From NCBI GenBank assembly GCA_052387815.1, contig JBQTIU010000022.1, positions 62,001 through 126,000 on the forward strand: a DNA stretch of 64,000 nt, in the 5' to 3' direction. Every line of letters begins with the position of its first letter. Positions within the stretch are counted from its first letter, which is position 1. A model generated the notes under the pieces. That model had not been told where the DNA came from. It was given only the letters and a program-made list of their open reading frames with translations, and searched no databases. The translations under genes were made by a program, and so were the position numbers. The stretch comes from JBQTIU01 sp052387815 (GTDB taxonomy: Bacteria > Pseudomonadota > Alphaproteobacteria > CACIAM-22H2). This document shows, piece after piece, positions 36,984-44,301 of this stretch.

Positions 36984-37537
36984 CCCTCGGCGCGCCGGCC
37001 GCGTCGGCGGCGTCGCCGGAAGCCGTCTTTCGGGCGTATCGGTCGCTCTTCCACGGGTGGATGTATTTCGCCTTCGCGGTCGCCCTGTTGGGCCTCGCCG
37101 TCGGCGTCCTCGCTGCCGGCATCGGCGACGGCGAGGCGAGCGCACCGGCCGCGATTTTCACCGCCGTGATCGCCATCTACTGGTATACGGCGATGACCCA
37201 GCTCAAGGATCGCCATCCGCAGATCGTCGTCGATGCCCAAGGTCTATATCTTGCCGGCGTGTCCCTGGTCCCGATCCCGTGGTCGCGGATTCGGCACGCC
37301 AGCGCGATCCGCGGGCCGTTGGGCGGGCGGCTCGATGTCGCCGTCGATCCCGGCTCCTTCACCGACCTCAAGCTGGGCCAGAGTTTCCTGGGCGACCCGG
37401 TCGTCAAGCGGCGCGGCCTCGCCAACGGTTTTTCGATCTCGACCCAGGGTTACGACCGCGGCGCGGCCGAAATCCTAGCCGCCATGCAGCGCTACTGGCC
37501 GCCCACGGAGGCGAGCGCGGCCTCGAACGAGGCGTGA
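36974..37537 (+). CDS. Membrane protein with a PH-like domain, unknown function
   Basis: Protein of 187 residues with two membrane helices (about 30-55 and 60-80: WMYFAFAVALLGLAVGVLAA, then IFTAVIAIYWYTAM) and a cytoplasmic domain of about 100 residues. The latter, IVVDAQGLYLAGVSLVPIPW followed by SRIRHASAIRG, looks like a bacterial PH-like domain. The start overlaps aroC by 10 bases. No catalytic residues can be seen and no function is assigned. Confidence 0.7.
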   Translation: MRVTLGAPAASAASPEAVFRAYRSLFHGWMYFAFAVALLGLAVGVLAAGIGDGEASAPAAIFTAVIAIYWYTAMTQLKDRHPQIVVDAQGLYLAGVSLVPIPWSRIRHASAIRGPLGGRLDVAVDPGSFTDLKLGQSFLGDPVVKRRGLANGFSISTQGYDRGAAEILAAMQRYWPPTEASAASNEA

Positions 37538-37616
37538 TCCCGGTGTCCCGGCTGCCGGCCACGGCGCCGGGGCTGTCCCTGGAATCGTTCGCTGGCGGGC
37601 GCAGGAGGACAAGAGT

Positions 37617-38651
37617 TTGACGGTTCTCAAGACCACCATCGCCGGCAGCCTGCCCAAGCCGTCGTGGCTCGCCCAGCCGCTCATGCTGGCGGCGCCGTGG
37701 CGGCTGTCCGACGAGGCCCTGTCCGAGGGCAAGCGCGACGCCGTGCTCGCCGCCCTCAAGCTGCAGGAGGATGCCGGCATCGACATCGTCACCGACGGCG
37801 AGCAGTCGCGACAACATTTCGTCCACGGGTTCCTGGAGGGCATCGAGGGCATCGACTTCACCAAGCGAACCGTCATCGGCCTCAGGGCGGGCCGCTTCGC
37901 GGCCGAGGTTCCGACGGTCACCGGGCCGATCCACCGGCGCGCTCCCGTCCATGCGCACGAGGTGCGCTTCGCCCGCGGCCACACCTCGCGGGCGCTCAGG
38001 TTCACCCTGCCCGGTCCCATGACCATCGTCGATTCGATCGCCGACGAGCACTACCGCGACCGGGTCAAGCTCGCCTTCGAGATCGCGCGCGCGCTCAATG
38101 AGGAAGCGCGCGACCTCGCCGCGCTCGGGCTCGACGTGATCCAGTTCGACGAACCGGCCTTCAATCTCTATCTCGACCAAGTCCGCGACTGGGGGATCGC
38201 GGCGTTGGAACGCGCGATCGAGGGTGTGGGCTGCAAGACGGCGGTCCATATCTGCTACGGCTACGGCATCAGGGCCAACATCGAATGGAAGCTCACCCTG
38301 GGGACGCAGTGGCGGCAATACGAATCGACCTTTCCCCTTCTCGCCAAGAGCCGTATCGACCAGGTTTCGCTCGAATGCGCGAACTCCCGCGTGCCGATGT
38401 CGCTCCTCGGCCTGTTGGCCGGCAAGGAGGTCCTGGTGGGCGCGATCGACGTCGCCACCCATCGTGTCGAGAGCCCGGAGGACGTGGCCCGTACGCTGCG
38501 CGGCGCGCTCGAGTTCGTGCCGCCCGAGCGGCTTTACCCGTGCACCAATTGCGGCATGGCTCTGCTCGGGCGCGAGGTCGCCTACGCCAAGCTCAAGGCG
38601 CTGGTCGCCGGCACCGCCGTGGTGCGCCGGGAACTCGTGGATTTCACATGA
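37617..38651 (+). CDS. MetE-like cobalamin-independent methionine synthase, C-terminal domain only
   Basis: Protein of 344 residues that corresponds to the catalytic C-terminal half of MetE. The zinc-binding set is visible: His and Cys in AVHICYGYGIRA, Glu in DQVSLECANS, and Cys in YPCTNCGMALL. QFDEPAFNLYLDQV is a family substrate segment. Such short core forms may use a methyl donor other than polyglutamyl methyltetrahydrofolate, or act in other methyl transfers. The start is an unusual TTG at 37617, supported by aggagg 9 bases before it; no ATG is close. Confidence 0.85.
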   Translation: MTVLKTTIAGSLPKPSWLAQPLMLAAPWRLSDEALSEGKRDAVLAALKLQEDAGIDIVTDGEQSRQHFVHGFLEGIEGIDFTKRTVIGLRAGRFAAEVPTVTGPIHRRAPVHAHEVRFARGHTSRALRFTLPGPMTIVDSIADEHYRDRVKLAFEIARALNEEARDLAALGLDVIQFDEPAFNLYLDQVRDWGIAALERAIEGVGCKTAVHICYGYGIRANIEWKLTLGTQWRQYESTFPLLAKSRIDQVSLECANSRVPMSLLGLLAGKEVLVGAIDVATHRVESPEDVARTLRGALEFVPPERLYPCTNCGMALLGREVAYAKLKALVAGTAVVRRELVDFT

Positions 38652-38724
38652 ATTTATTATCGAATTATCTTAATGCTATTCTTTTTATGTATAACTATTG
38701 ACTTCACATACCGAAGATGTAAAT

Positions 38725-39060
38725 ATGGCCACCGCAGCTTCGGCCCCCGATATCGATGCCACGACGCTTCGACGTTGGCTGTGGCGGGGCCAGGCCGTGC
38801 TCATCGACGTGCGCGAGCGCGAGGAATACAGCGAGGAGCACATCCCCGGCGCGAGCCTGATGCCGCTGTCCGCCTTCGACCCGTGCCTGGTGTCAGCCAC
38901 GCGTGGGCGACCGCAGGCGGTGCTCTACGGCCTGGCGGGCAGCCGGTCGGCCAAGGCCGCCGCCGCGCTCCTCGTGGCCGGCTACCCCGCTCCGGCGACC
39001 CTGAGCGACGGCCTGCTCGGCTGGAAGGACGCCGGCTTGCGCACCGAATCCCGAACCTAG
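38725..39060 (+). CDS. Rhodanese-domain protein lacking the catalytic Cys
   Basis: Single rhodanese domain, 111 residues. The fold is recognisable: ATTLRRWLWRGQAVLIDVRE, EEYSEEHIPGASLMPLSAF and LLGWKDAGL. The active-site loop, usually CxxGxRS, reads YGLAGSRSAKAA, so the sulfur-carrying Cys is Gly. It should not carry persulfide; a structural or signalling role is possible. The 73 bases upstream are markedly AT-rich and probably contain its promoter. Confidence 0.82.
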   Translation: MATAASAPDIDATTLRRWLWRGQAVLIDVREREEYSEEHIPGASLMPLSAFDPCLVSATRGRPQAVLYGLAGSRSAKAAAALLVAGYPAPATLSDGLLGWKDAGLRTESRT

Positions 39061-39126
39061 GTCGCGACGCTGCCGATTTCGGCCGTAGGTCGCGTCGCGA
39101 CCCCAGCGGACTTTCCGGACCGGCCC

Positions 39127-39891
39127 TTAGCGGCGGCGCGCGGCGATCAGGAATTCCCGGTTGCCCGCGGGGCCGAGGATCGGGCTTTCGCACACCCCCA
39201 AGACGCGCCAGCCGGGCTGGCGCTCGAGCCAGCCTGCGATCCGCTCGCCGACCGCGCGGTGGAGCGCCGCCTCGCGCACCACCCCACCCTTGCCGACGCG
39301 CCCTCGGCCGACCTCGAATTGCGGCTTGATGAGGGCGATCAAAAAGGCGCCGGCGCGGGCGAGCGCCAAAGGGGCGGGCAGCAAGGTTTCGAGGCCGATG
39401 AAGCTCGCATCGCAGACGATGAGGTCGACGGGGTCGGGAATCTCGGCGCCGGTCAAATAGCGTGCATTGGTCTTCTCGCGCACCACGACCCGCGGGTCTT
39501 GGCGCAGCTTCCAGGCGAGCTGGCCGCGGCCGACATCGACCGCGTAGACCCGGGCCGCCCCGCGCGCCAACGCCACGTCGGTGAACCCGCCGGTCGAGGC
39601 GCCGATGTCGAGGACGACGCGGCCCCGGGGGTCGATGCCGAAATGGTCGAGGGCATGGGCGAGCTTGACGCCGCCGCGCGACACCCACGGATGGTCGGCC
39701 CCGCGTACCTCGAGGGCCGCATCGGCGGCGAGCGCGAGGCCCGGCTTGTCGAGCCGGCGCGCGCCCGCAAACACCTTTCCGGCCAGGATGAGTGCCTGCG
39801 CCTTGGCCCGGGTCTCGGCCAACCCACGCTCGACCAGGCCCACGTCGAGGCGCGTTCGCGGCGGTTTGCCGGCCTTTTCCCTTGGCTTCAT
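39127..39891 (-). CDS. tlyA: TlyA-family rRNA 2'-O-methyltransferase (S4 plus FtsJ domains)
   Basis: Protein of 254 residues. An S4 RNA-binding domain (RLDVGLVERGLAETRAKAQA, residues about 14-75) is followed by an FtsJ methyltransferase domain with the SAM motif VVLDIGASTGGFTDVAL, YAVDVGRGQLAWKL, CDASFIGL and LIKPQFEVGRG. TlyA methylates 16S and 23S rRNA cytidine 2'-hydroxyls. In most alphaproteobacteria it stands next to dxs; here dxs is gone (see 41128-41313). Sixty bases of its 5' region are repeated at 40642-40701. Confidence 0.92.
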   Translation of the reverse strand: MKPREKAGKPPRTRLDVGLVERGLAETRAKAQALILAGKVFAGARRLDKPGLALAADAALEVRGADHPWVSRGGVKLAHALDHFGIDPRGRVVLDIGASTGGFTDVALARGAARVYAVDVGRGQLAWKLRQDPRVVVREKTNARYLTGAEIPDPVDLIVCDASFIGLETLLPAPLALARAGAFLIALIKPQFEVGRGRVGKGGVVREAALHRAVGERIAGWLERQPGWRVLGVCESPILGPAGNREFLIAARRR

Positions 39892-39910
39892 CGCTGGCTA
39901 TACTGCGATC

Positions 39911-40231
39911 ATGAACGCACCGTTGTCGATCGTTCTGTCTGAGCTCAGCGCCCGAATGCGCGCGCTATATGGGCCGCGGCTCGACCGACTCGTCCTTTAC
40001 GGTTCGCGGCCTCGTGGCGACGGCGAGCCGGATGCGGACATCGATGTCCTCGTTGTGGTATCCGACGAAACAGCGATCAAGGAACTGAAGGATGGAGCGC
40101 TCAACATCGTTTGCGATATGTCTCTCAAGTACGACACACCGATATCTTGCGTCTACACAACGCCGCAGAGAATCGATCTGAGCGGCATGCCCTATTATCG
40201 CAATGTGCGACGAGAAGGCGTACGGATATGA
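39911..40231 (+). CDS. MNT-type nucleotidyltransferase antitoxin
   Basis: Protein of 106 residues, minimal nucleotidyltransferase. The metal-binding signature GSRPRGDGEPDADIDVLVV is at about residues 33-51, with both Asp present. In MNT-HEPN modules this component is the antitoxin, and in studied cases it modifies the HEPN toxin by adding AMP. It starts 19 bases from the divergent tlyA start. Its TGA overlaps the ATG of the HEPN gene. Base composition is visibly less GC-rich than in tlyA, which suggests a recent arrival. Confidence 0.85.
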   Translation: MNAPLSIVLSELSARMRALYGPRLDRLVLYGSRPRGDGEPDADIDVLVVVSDETAIKELKDGALNIVCDMSLKYDTPISCVYTTPQRIDLSGMPYYRNVRREGVRI

Positions 40232-40607
40232 CACCCGATGAGCGGAGCTATTGAGGCTTGCGGATCGACGCCTCGGCGCCGCCAACCTTCTGCTGCTGCA
40301 CGGTTTTCCGGCCTTTGCCTCGTCCCGAGCGTACTACGCCATGTTTGCGGCGGCGCAGGCACTTTTGCTTTCAAAGGACTCGAGCTTCTCGAAGCACTCG
40401 GCGGTGATCTCCGCCTTCGGCCAGCACTTCGCCAATACCGGCCTCGTCTCGGTTCATCTCCACCGGGCCATCATTACGGCGCAGGAGCATCGGCAAGCAG
40501 CCGATTGCAGCGACGAAAAAGAAATCACCTGCGCCGAGGCCGAGCGCGACCTTGGAAACGCTGAAGAGCTTGTGCGCTGCGCCCGACGGCTGCTTGCAAT
40601 GACGTAA
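40228..40607 (+). pseudogene. HEPN-domain toxin partner, frameshifted near the start
   Basis: The ATG at 40228 (overlapping the MNT stop) begins MTPDERSY and meets a stop after eight codons. A one-base shift there continues as LRLADRRLGAANLLLLHG, FASSRAYYAMFAAAQALLLS and KDSSFSKHSAVISAFGQHF, the HEPN (PF05168-like) sequence, to a stop at 40607. A single missing base after the eighth codon explains this. Re-initiation at the TTG (40251) could still give a nearly complete protein. Loss of the toxin while keeping the antitoxin is a common path of decay. Confidence 0.72.
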
Positions 40608-40641
40608 ACGGTTCCCCTGACGCCCGTGCCGGCCGGTGAGA

Positions 40642-40701
40642 CTCGGCCAGCCCGCGCTCGACCAGGCCCACGTCGAGGCGCGTTCGCAACGGTTTGCCGG
40701 C
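40642..40701 (-). repeat. 60-bp copy of the tlyA 5' region
   Basis: Positions 40642-40701 repeat tlyA positions 39814-39873 with 56 of 60 bases identical and the same orientation. The copy ends exactly where the solitary IS end begins (shared base 40701). The MNT-HEPN genes lie between the intact tlyA and this copy. Confidence 0.85.
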
Positions 40702-40735
40702 AGGGGAATCGGGTGAAAGTATCAGGAAGCGAGCC
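40701..40735 (-). mobile_element. Solitary ISAs1-type right end
   Basis: CAGGGGAATCGGGTGAAAG, continuing as TATCAGGAAGCGA, closely matches the right end of the IS at 34763-34780 and the transposase 3' codons inside it: the first 17 bases are identical. On the minus strand it ends a frame in LGSLP and a stop, echoing the transposase end LASLIAS. No other part of an IS is nearby, so it is a relic of a deletion. Confidence 0.7.
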
Positions 40736-40977
40736 TAGGCGCCGCGCAGCAGCGGGCCCATGCTGGATACCAAGAGTTCGTGCTCGAACTCTCGGCACAC
40801 GTTTCGGCGGACGTGTGCCGGCCGGCGGTGGCCGTCCGCCCCTACCGGCGGGTTCGCAGCCAGCGCCGCATCTATCGCGGCGCGCTGCCGCGCCACGATT
40901 TCTTCGTGGCTCTGCCGCGCCGCTTCGACAGCCGCGCCTCCGTATTTTTCAATACGCGCGGCGTGCCGAAGGGCAGA
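40736..40977. other. Unassigned debris between IS end and MNT remnant
   Basis: Open frames exist on both strands (for example a 98-codon minus frame ending at 40735 that contains AARQSHEEIVARQRAAID), but none shows a recognisable family or a good ribosome binding site. I treat it as rearranged sequence. Confidence 0.4.
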
Positions 40978-41125
40978 ATGGAGGAGAGCGTCTTGATGCC
41001 GATCTTCACGGATGCCGAAACCTTCGCGCACAGCGACTTCTCCCCCTACCAGAACATCCGCCGCGAGGGCGTCGCGTTTTGACGCCGGAACAAGCCGCGC
41101 TCACGCTCTTCGCCCCGCCGCCACG
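40978..41125 (+). pseudogene. Remnant of a second MNT-HEPN pair
   Basis: The plus frame reads ESVLMPIFTDAETFAHSDFS and then PYQNIRREGVAF before a stop at 41082. This resembles the C-terminus of the MNT protein at 40231 (MPYYRNVRREGVRI). The stop overlaps a TTG that begins TPEQAALTLFAPP, like the MTPDERSY start of the HEPN partner, and this ends after about 15 codons. The nucleotidyltransferase signature itself is missing. Confidence 0.55.
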
Positions 41126-41127
41126 GT

Positions 41128-41313
41128 GAGCTGGACCACGCCGACCCCGCGCCGAGATGCCCGCCGGTGCGCGACACCCTCGTCGATCGTTTCCCAGCGG
41201 AGCTCGCCGGCGAACTGCTTCACCTACGCGACGTTAATTCCGCGCGAGGCCGATACGTCGCGGACGGTGTCGAGGAGCGGGGTCCGTCCCGACTGCGGGC
41301 CGGTCTCGGTCAT
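41128..41313 (-). pseudogene. dxs: N-terminal stub of 1-deoxy-D-xylulose-5-phosphate synthase (dxs)
   Basis: Starting 9 bases after the ispA stop, the minus strand reads MTETGPQSGRTPLLDTVRDV, then a stop, then VKQFAGELRWETIDEG in the same frame. A shift gives [11 protein letters not shown] and a further shift VGVVQLTVA. Intact Dxs begins TPLLDTV...LKQLADELRAETI...[21 protein letters not shown], so the order and identity are clear. Only about 60 of some 640 codons remain, with a stop and two frameshifts. The canonical neighbours ispA and xseB lie on the correct side. Confidence 0.82.
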
Positions 41314-41322
41314 GACTCGCCC

Positions 41323-42222
41323 TCAGGCGCGCCGGTCGACGACAAAGCGCGCCAGATCGCGCAGAAGATCGGCGCTTTCGGCGAATAAATCAAGATGCGA
41401 GGCCGCGCGTTGGGCGAGCCGTCGCGCCTCGGCACGGGCGCGATCGGGCCCTAACACGGCGACCAAGGTCGCCTTGCCGCGGCCGGCGTCCTTGCCGGTC
41501 TTCTTGCCGAGCTCGGCCGCCGTGGCTTGGCGGTCGAGCAGGTCGTCGGCGATCTGGAAGGCGAGGCCGAGATCGTCGGCGAACGCGCCGAGCGCGCCCC
41601 GCGCGACGGCCGGCGCCTGGCCGAGGATCGCCCCGGCCGCCGCGGCGACGCCGATCAGCGCGCCGGTCTTGAGGCGCTGCAGGCGCGTGATCCGGGCGGC
41701 ATCGAGCGCCTGGTGCTCAGAGGCGAGGTCGAGCATCTGGCCGGCCACCATGCCCTCGGCGCCCGCCGCGCGCGCCAGCGCCAGCACAAGCTCGGCGCGG
41801 ACCTGCGGGTCGCCATGGGTCGAGGGATCGGCGAGCACCTCGAAGGCGCGCGTCAAGAGCGCGTCGCCGGCGAGGATCGCCGTCGCCTCGTCGAAGGCCT
41901 TGTGGACGGTCGGGCGACCGCGCCGCAAGTCGTCGTCGTCCATCGCCGGCAGGTCGTCATGGACCAGGGAATAGCAGTGCACCATTTCGATCGCCGAGGC
42001 GGCGCGCAGCGCCGCGGCTGGAGCGACCGAGAACAGCCGGGCGCCTTCGAGGACCAGGAACGGGCGCAGGCGCTTGCCGCCGCCGAGACTGGCATAGCGC
42101 ATGGCGGCGGCAAGCCGTCCCTCGGGGCCGTCGTCGGCGGGAAGCAGGCGCTCAAGCATCGCCTCGAGCGCGGCGGCGGCGGCGGCCAGCGCGTCCTTGA
42201 GGCGCGGGGAGACGGCGTCCAA
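41323..42222 (-). CDS. ispA: Polyprenyl (farnesyl/geranylgeranyl) diphosphate synthase
   Basis: Prenyltransferase of 299 residues that joins isopentenyl and allylic diphosphates. The first Asp-rich motif is DDLPAMDDDDLRRGRPTVHK and the second is in AFQIADDLLDRQ. GGGKRLRPFLVLEG is the usual N-terminal substrate loop, and GMVAGQMLDL is also present. The size is that of FPP synthase (IspA). It starts 12 bases after xseB, as in the canonical xseB-ispA-dxs operon. Confidence 0.93.
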   Translation of the reverse strand: MDAVSPRLKDALAAAAAALEAMLERLLPADDGPEGRLAAAMRYASLGGGKRLRPFLVLEGARLFSVAPAAALRAASAIEMVHCYSLVHDDLPAMDDDDLRRGRPTVHKAFDEATAILAGDALLTRAFEVLADPSTHGDPQVRAELVLALARAAGAEGMVAGQMLDLASEHQALDAARITRLQRLKTGALIGVAAAAGAILGQAPAVARGALGAFADDLGLAFQIADDLLDRQATAAELGKKTGKDAGRGKATLVAVLGPDRARAEARRLAQRAASHLDLFAESADLLRDLARFVVDRRA

Positions 42223-42234
42223 GGGCAGCCGCCC

Positions 42235-42486
42235 TCAGCCGAGCGAGACCGGTTCGCTCTTGACGCTGCCGTCGGCGCCGAACGTGATCTTCTCGATCCG
42301 GGCCTGCGCCTCGGCCAGCTTCTTCTCGCAGTGCCGCTTGAGGGCGGCGCCGCGCTCGTAGGCCCGGATCGCCTCGTCGAGCTTGCCCTTGCCGGACTCG
42401 AGCGCGCGCACGATGTCGTCGAGCTCCTTGAGGGCGTCCTCGAAGCCGAGCTTGGCGATGTCGGGCGGGATCGGCGGTTCGGCCAT
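42235..42486 (-). CDS. xseB: Exodeoxyribonuclease VII small subunit
   Basis: Small helical protein of 83 residues. FEDALKELDDIVRALESGKG is the XseB signature, followed by LDEAIRAYERGAALKRHCEK. It assembles with XseA to form exonuclease VII, which degrades single-stranded DNA. It heads the xseB-ispA operon on the minus strand and is divergent from the AbrB-type antitoxin gene. Confidence 0.93.
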   Translation of the reverse strand: MAEPPIPPDIAKLGFEDALKELDDIVRALESGKGKLDEAIRAYERGAALKRHCEKKLAEAQARIEKITFGADGSVKSEPVSLG

Positions 42487-42581
42487 GGGGAAGCTCCGTC
42501 GCGGGATGGCCGCAGTTTAGGCGAGCGGCGGCGCCCGGACAAGGTGCAGCCAATGGCGCCCGCCGGCGAGACCTTGATTCG

Positions 42582-42599
42582 GTAATACGTTTGCATTAC
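42582..42599. promoter_or_regulatory. Putative operator before the AbrB/MazF pair
   Basis: gtaatacgtttgcattac is an imperfect palindrome (gtaat/attac with similar inner bases) 36 bases before the antitoxin gene, in the divergent gap with xseB. Antitoxins of this type usually repress their own promoter through such a site. There is no direct evidence for binding. Confidence 0.3.
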
Positions 42600-42634
42600 A
42601 ACCGCGAGGTCGAGGCAAGCGCAAGGATGCGCAC

Positions 42635-42865
42635 ATGCCGTCATCACGTTTGACCCGCAAGTACCAAGCGACCATTCCGGCCGAGATTCGACGGGCTTTG
42701 CGCCTCAAGGCGGGCGATGTCGTCGAATTCCGGGTCGAGGGCCGCCGCGTGAGCCTGAAGCGCCGGGCGGCCCGGGCTGCCGACCGCGATTATCTCAAGA
42801 GTCTCGACGCGACCCTGACGGAATGGAATTCGCCCTACGACGAAGAGGCCTATGCCGATCTATGA
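42635..42865 (+). CDS. AbrB/SpoVT-fold antitoxin
   Basis: DNA-binding antitoxin of 76 residues with the swapped-hairpin AbrB domain: SRLTRKYQATIPAEIRRALR, LKAGDVVEFRVEGRRVSLKR. A C-terminal tail of about 25 residues (DYLKSLDATLTEWNSPYDEE) would contact the toxin. Its end overlaps the toxin gene by 14 bases. Together they form a type II toxin-antitoxin module. Confidence 0.87.
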   Translation: MPSSRLTRKYQATIPAEIRRALRLKAGDVVEFRVEGRRVSLKRRAARAADRDYLKSLDATLTEWNSPYDEEAYADL

Positions 42866-43247
42866 TCCGTGGAGCGTCGTGGTCGTGCCGTTCCCTTTCA
42901 CCGACCGCCAGCGCGCCAAACGGCGGCCAGCGGTCGCCTTGTCGCCACGGCAGTTCCAGGCCGATCACCAGCGGACGATTCTCGGCATGATCACCGATGC
43001 CCGCAATCCCTCCTGGCCAAGCGATGTCCCGCTTCGGGACCTCGGTTCGGCCGGCCTGGCGTTCGCCTCGGTCTTCCGCTGCAAGCTGTTCACGCTCGAC
43101 AACAGCCTGATATTGCGACGGATCGGGTTGCTCTCCGCGGCCGATCGCGCAGCCGCCGCGAACGCTCTACGCGGCGCCCTCGCGGTTTGCCGCGCCCTGG
43201 GCCGGGCTCAAGCATTCCGGTCGCGGGCCAGCTCCGCCAACCGTTGA
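42852..43247 (+). CDS. MazF/PemK-type endoribonuclease toxin
   Basis: Protein of 131 residues with the PemK/MazF start WSVVVVPFPFTDRQRAKRRP (residues about 7-26), the strand ILGMITDAR, and LAFASVFRCKLFTLDNSLIL near the middle. MazF toxins cut single-stranded mRNA at short motifs. The overlap with the antitoxin gene supports coupled translation. The last 25 residues extend past the usual fold. Confidence 0.85.
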   Translation: MPIYDPWSVVVVPFPFTDRQRAKRRPAVALSPRQFQADHQRTILGMITDARNPSWPSDVPLRDLGSAGLAFASVFRCKLFTLDNSLILRRIGLLSAADRAAAANALRGALAVCRALGRAQAFRSRASSANR

Positions 43248-43369
43248 CGGTCGGCGGCCGGAATACTAAGATTTCAAAGTGTTAGGTCGCGGTCGCCGCT
43301 GATCGTCGAGCCCAGCCGAACCTTCGGCCGCGGCCAGCGGGTGTCGATACGAGCGAGGGGAATAGAGGG

Positions 43370-43705
43370 ATGGGCGATCAGCCGGCGATGACGTGGCACG
43401 CGGTCGGGCGGGTGGGCGAGCTCGGCGCGGGCGAGGCAAGGCAGGTGCGCGTCGGTGGGTTCGTGCTGGCGCTCTACAACGTCGATGGGACGCTTTACGC
43501 CACCGACGATACCTGCACCCATGCCCAGGCCAGCTTGTCCGAGGGCTACATCGAGGAGGGGGTCATCGAATGCCCGCTTCATCAGGGCCGTTACGACATC
43601 GCCTCGGGCAAGGCGCTCAGCCCGCCGGTGACGCAGGATCTGCGCACCTATCCGGTCAAGATCGTGGGCGAGGAAATCCATGTCGCGACTCCGGCGGGGG
43701 GCTGA
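43370..43705 (+). CDS. Rieske-type [2Fe-2S] ferredoxin
   Basis: Small electron carrier of 111 residues. The cluster motif is CTHAQ...CPLHQGRYDIASG (Cys-x-His ... Cys-x2-His), typical of dioxygenase Rieske ferredoxins of the NdoA/BphF/MocE type. It could pass electrons from the reductase at 56174-57400 to the oxygenase at 47386-49169. It begins the plus-strand catabolic cluster; the next gene follows after 38 bases. Confidence 0.92.
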   Translation: MGDQPAMTWHAVGRVGELGAGEARQVRVGGFVLALYNVDGTLYATDDTCTHAQASLSEGYIEEGVIECPLHQGRYDIASGKALSPPVTQDLRTYPVKIVGEEIHVATPAGG

Positions 43706-43743
43706 CGGCGGTCTCTTTGGCGGCGTGATCGGGCGAGCGCAAC

Positions 43744-44301
43744 ATGAGCATGCTGATCCCGCGGCTCGAGATCGAGGACCTGGCCCCGGCGCTGCGGCAA
43801 GCGCTGGCGCCGCGGGTCAAACGCCTCGGTTATCTCGGTGAGTTCTTCAAATGCGCGGGCCACCAGCCGGCGGCGCTCCTCTCGTTCATGCGGTTCACCG
43901 AAGATCTCAAGGAAGCCCTGCCGGACAACCTCACCGAAGTGGTGGCCCTGACGGTCGCCGGGAGCATGGACAACGCGTATGAGCGCCACCAGCACGAACG
44001 GCTGTGCCGGCGGCTCGGTTTTTCGCCGGAGTGGATCGGCGCCGTCAACGCGCTCGATCCGGCTGCCGGCACACCCCTCTCCGAGGACGAGCGGCTGGTG
44101 CAACGCTTGGTCGTGGCGGTCATCGAGCGCCAGGGCCGCGGCGTCGGCGAGAAATTCGACGCCGTGGTCCGCGCCGTCGGTCCCGCCCGGTCGATGGCCG
44201 TGCTCATGCTGATCGGTCGCTACGTCACCCACGCCTTGATCGTCAACACCCTCGCGCTCGCCCCACCCGTGCCGTCCATATTTGCGGAGGCGAAGGCATG
44301 A
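43744..44301 (+). CDS. Carboxymuconolactone decarboxylase-like (AhpD-fold) protein
   Basis: Helical protein of 185 residues. NLTEVVALTVAGSMDNAYER, followed by HQHERLCRRLGFSPEW, corresponds to the CMD core (a Glu, then Tyr-Glu-x2-x-His). The redox Cys-x2-Cys of AhpD is absent, so a decarboxylase or isomerase role is more plausible than peroxidase. Its stop overlaps the start of the cyclodeaminase-like gene (ATGA). Confidence 0.75.
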   Translation: MSMLIPRLEIEDLAPALRQALAPRVKRLGYLGEFFKCAGHQPAALLSFMRFTEDLKEALPDNLTEVVALTVAGSMDNAYERHQHERLCRRLGFSPEWIGAVNALDPAAGTPLSEDERLVQRLVVAVIERQGRGVGEKFDAVVRAVGPARSMAVLMLIGRYVTHALIVNTLALAPPVPSIFAEAKA

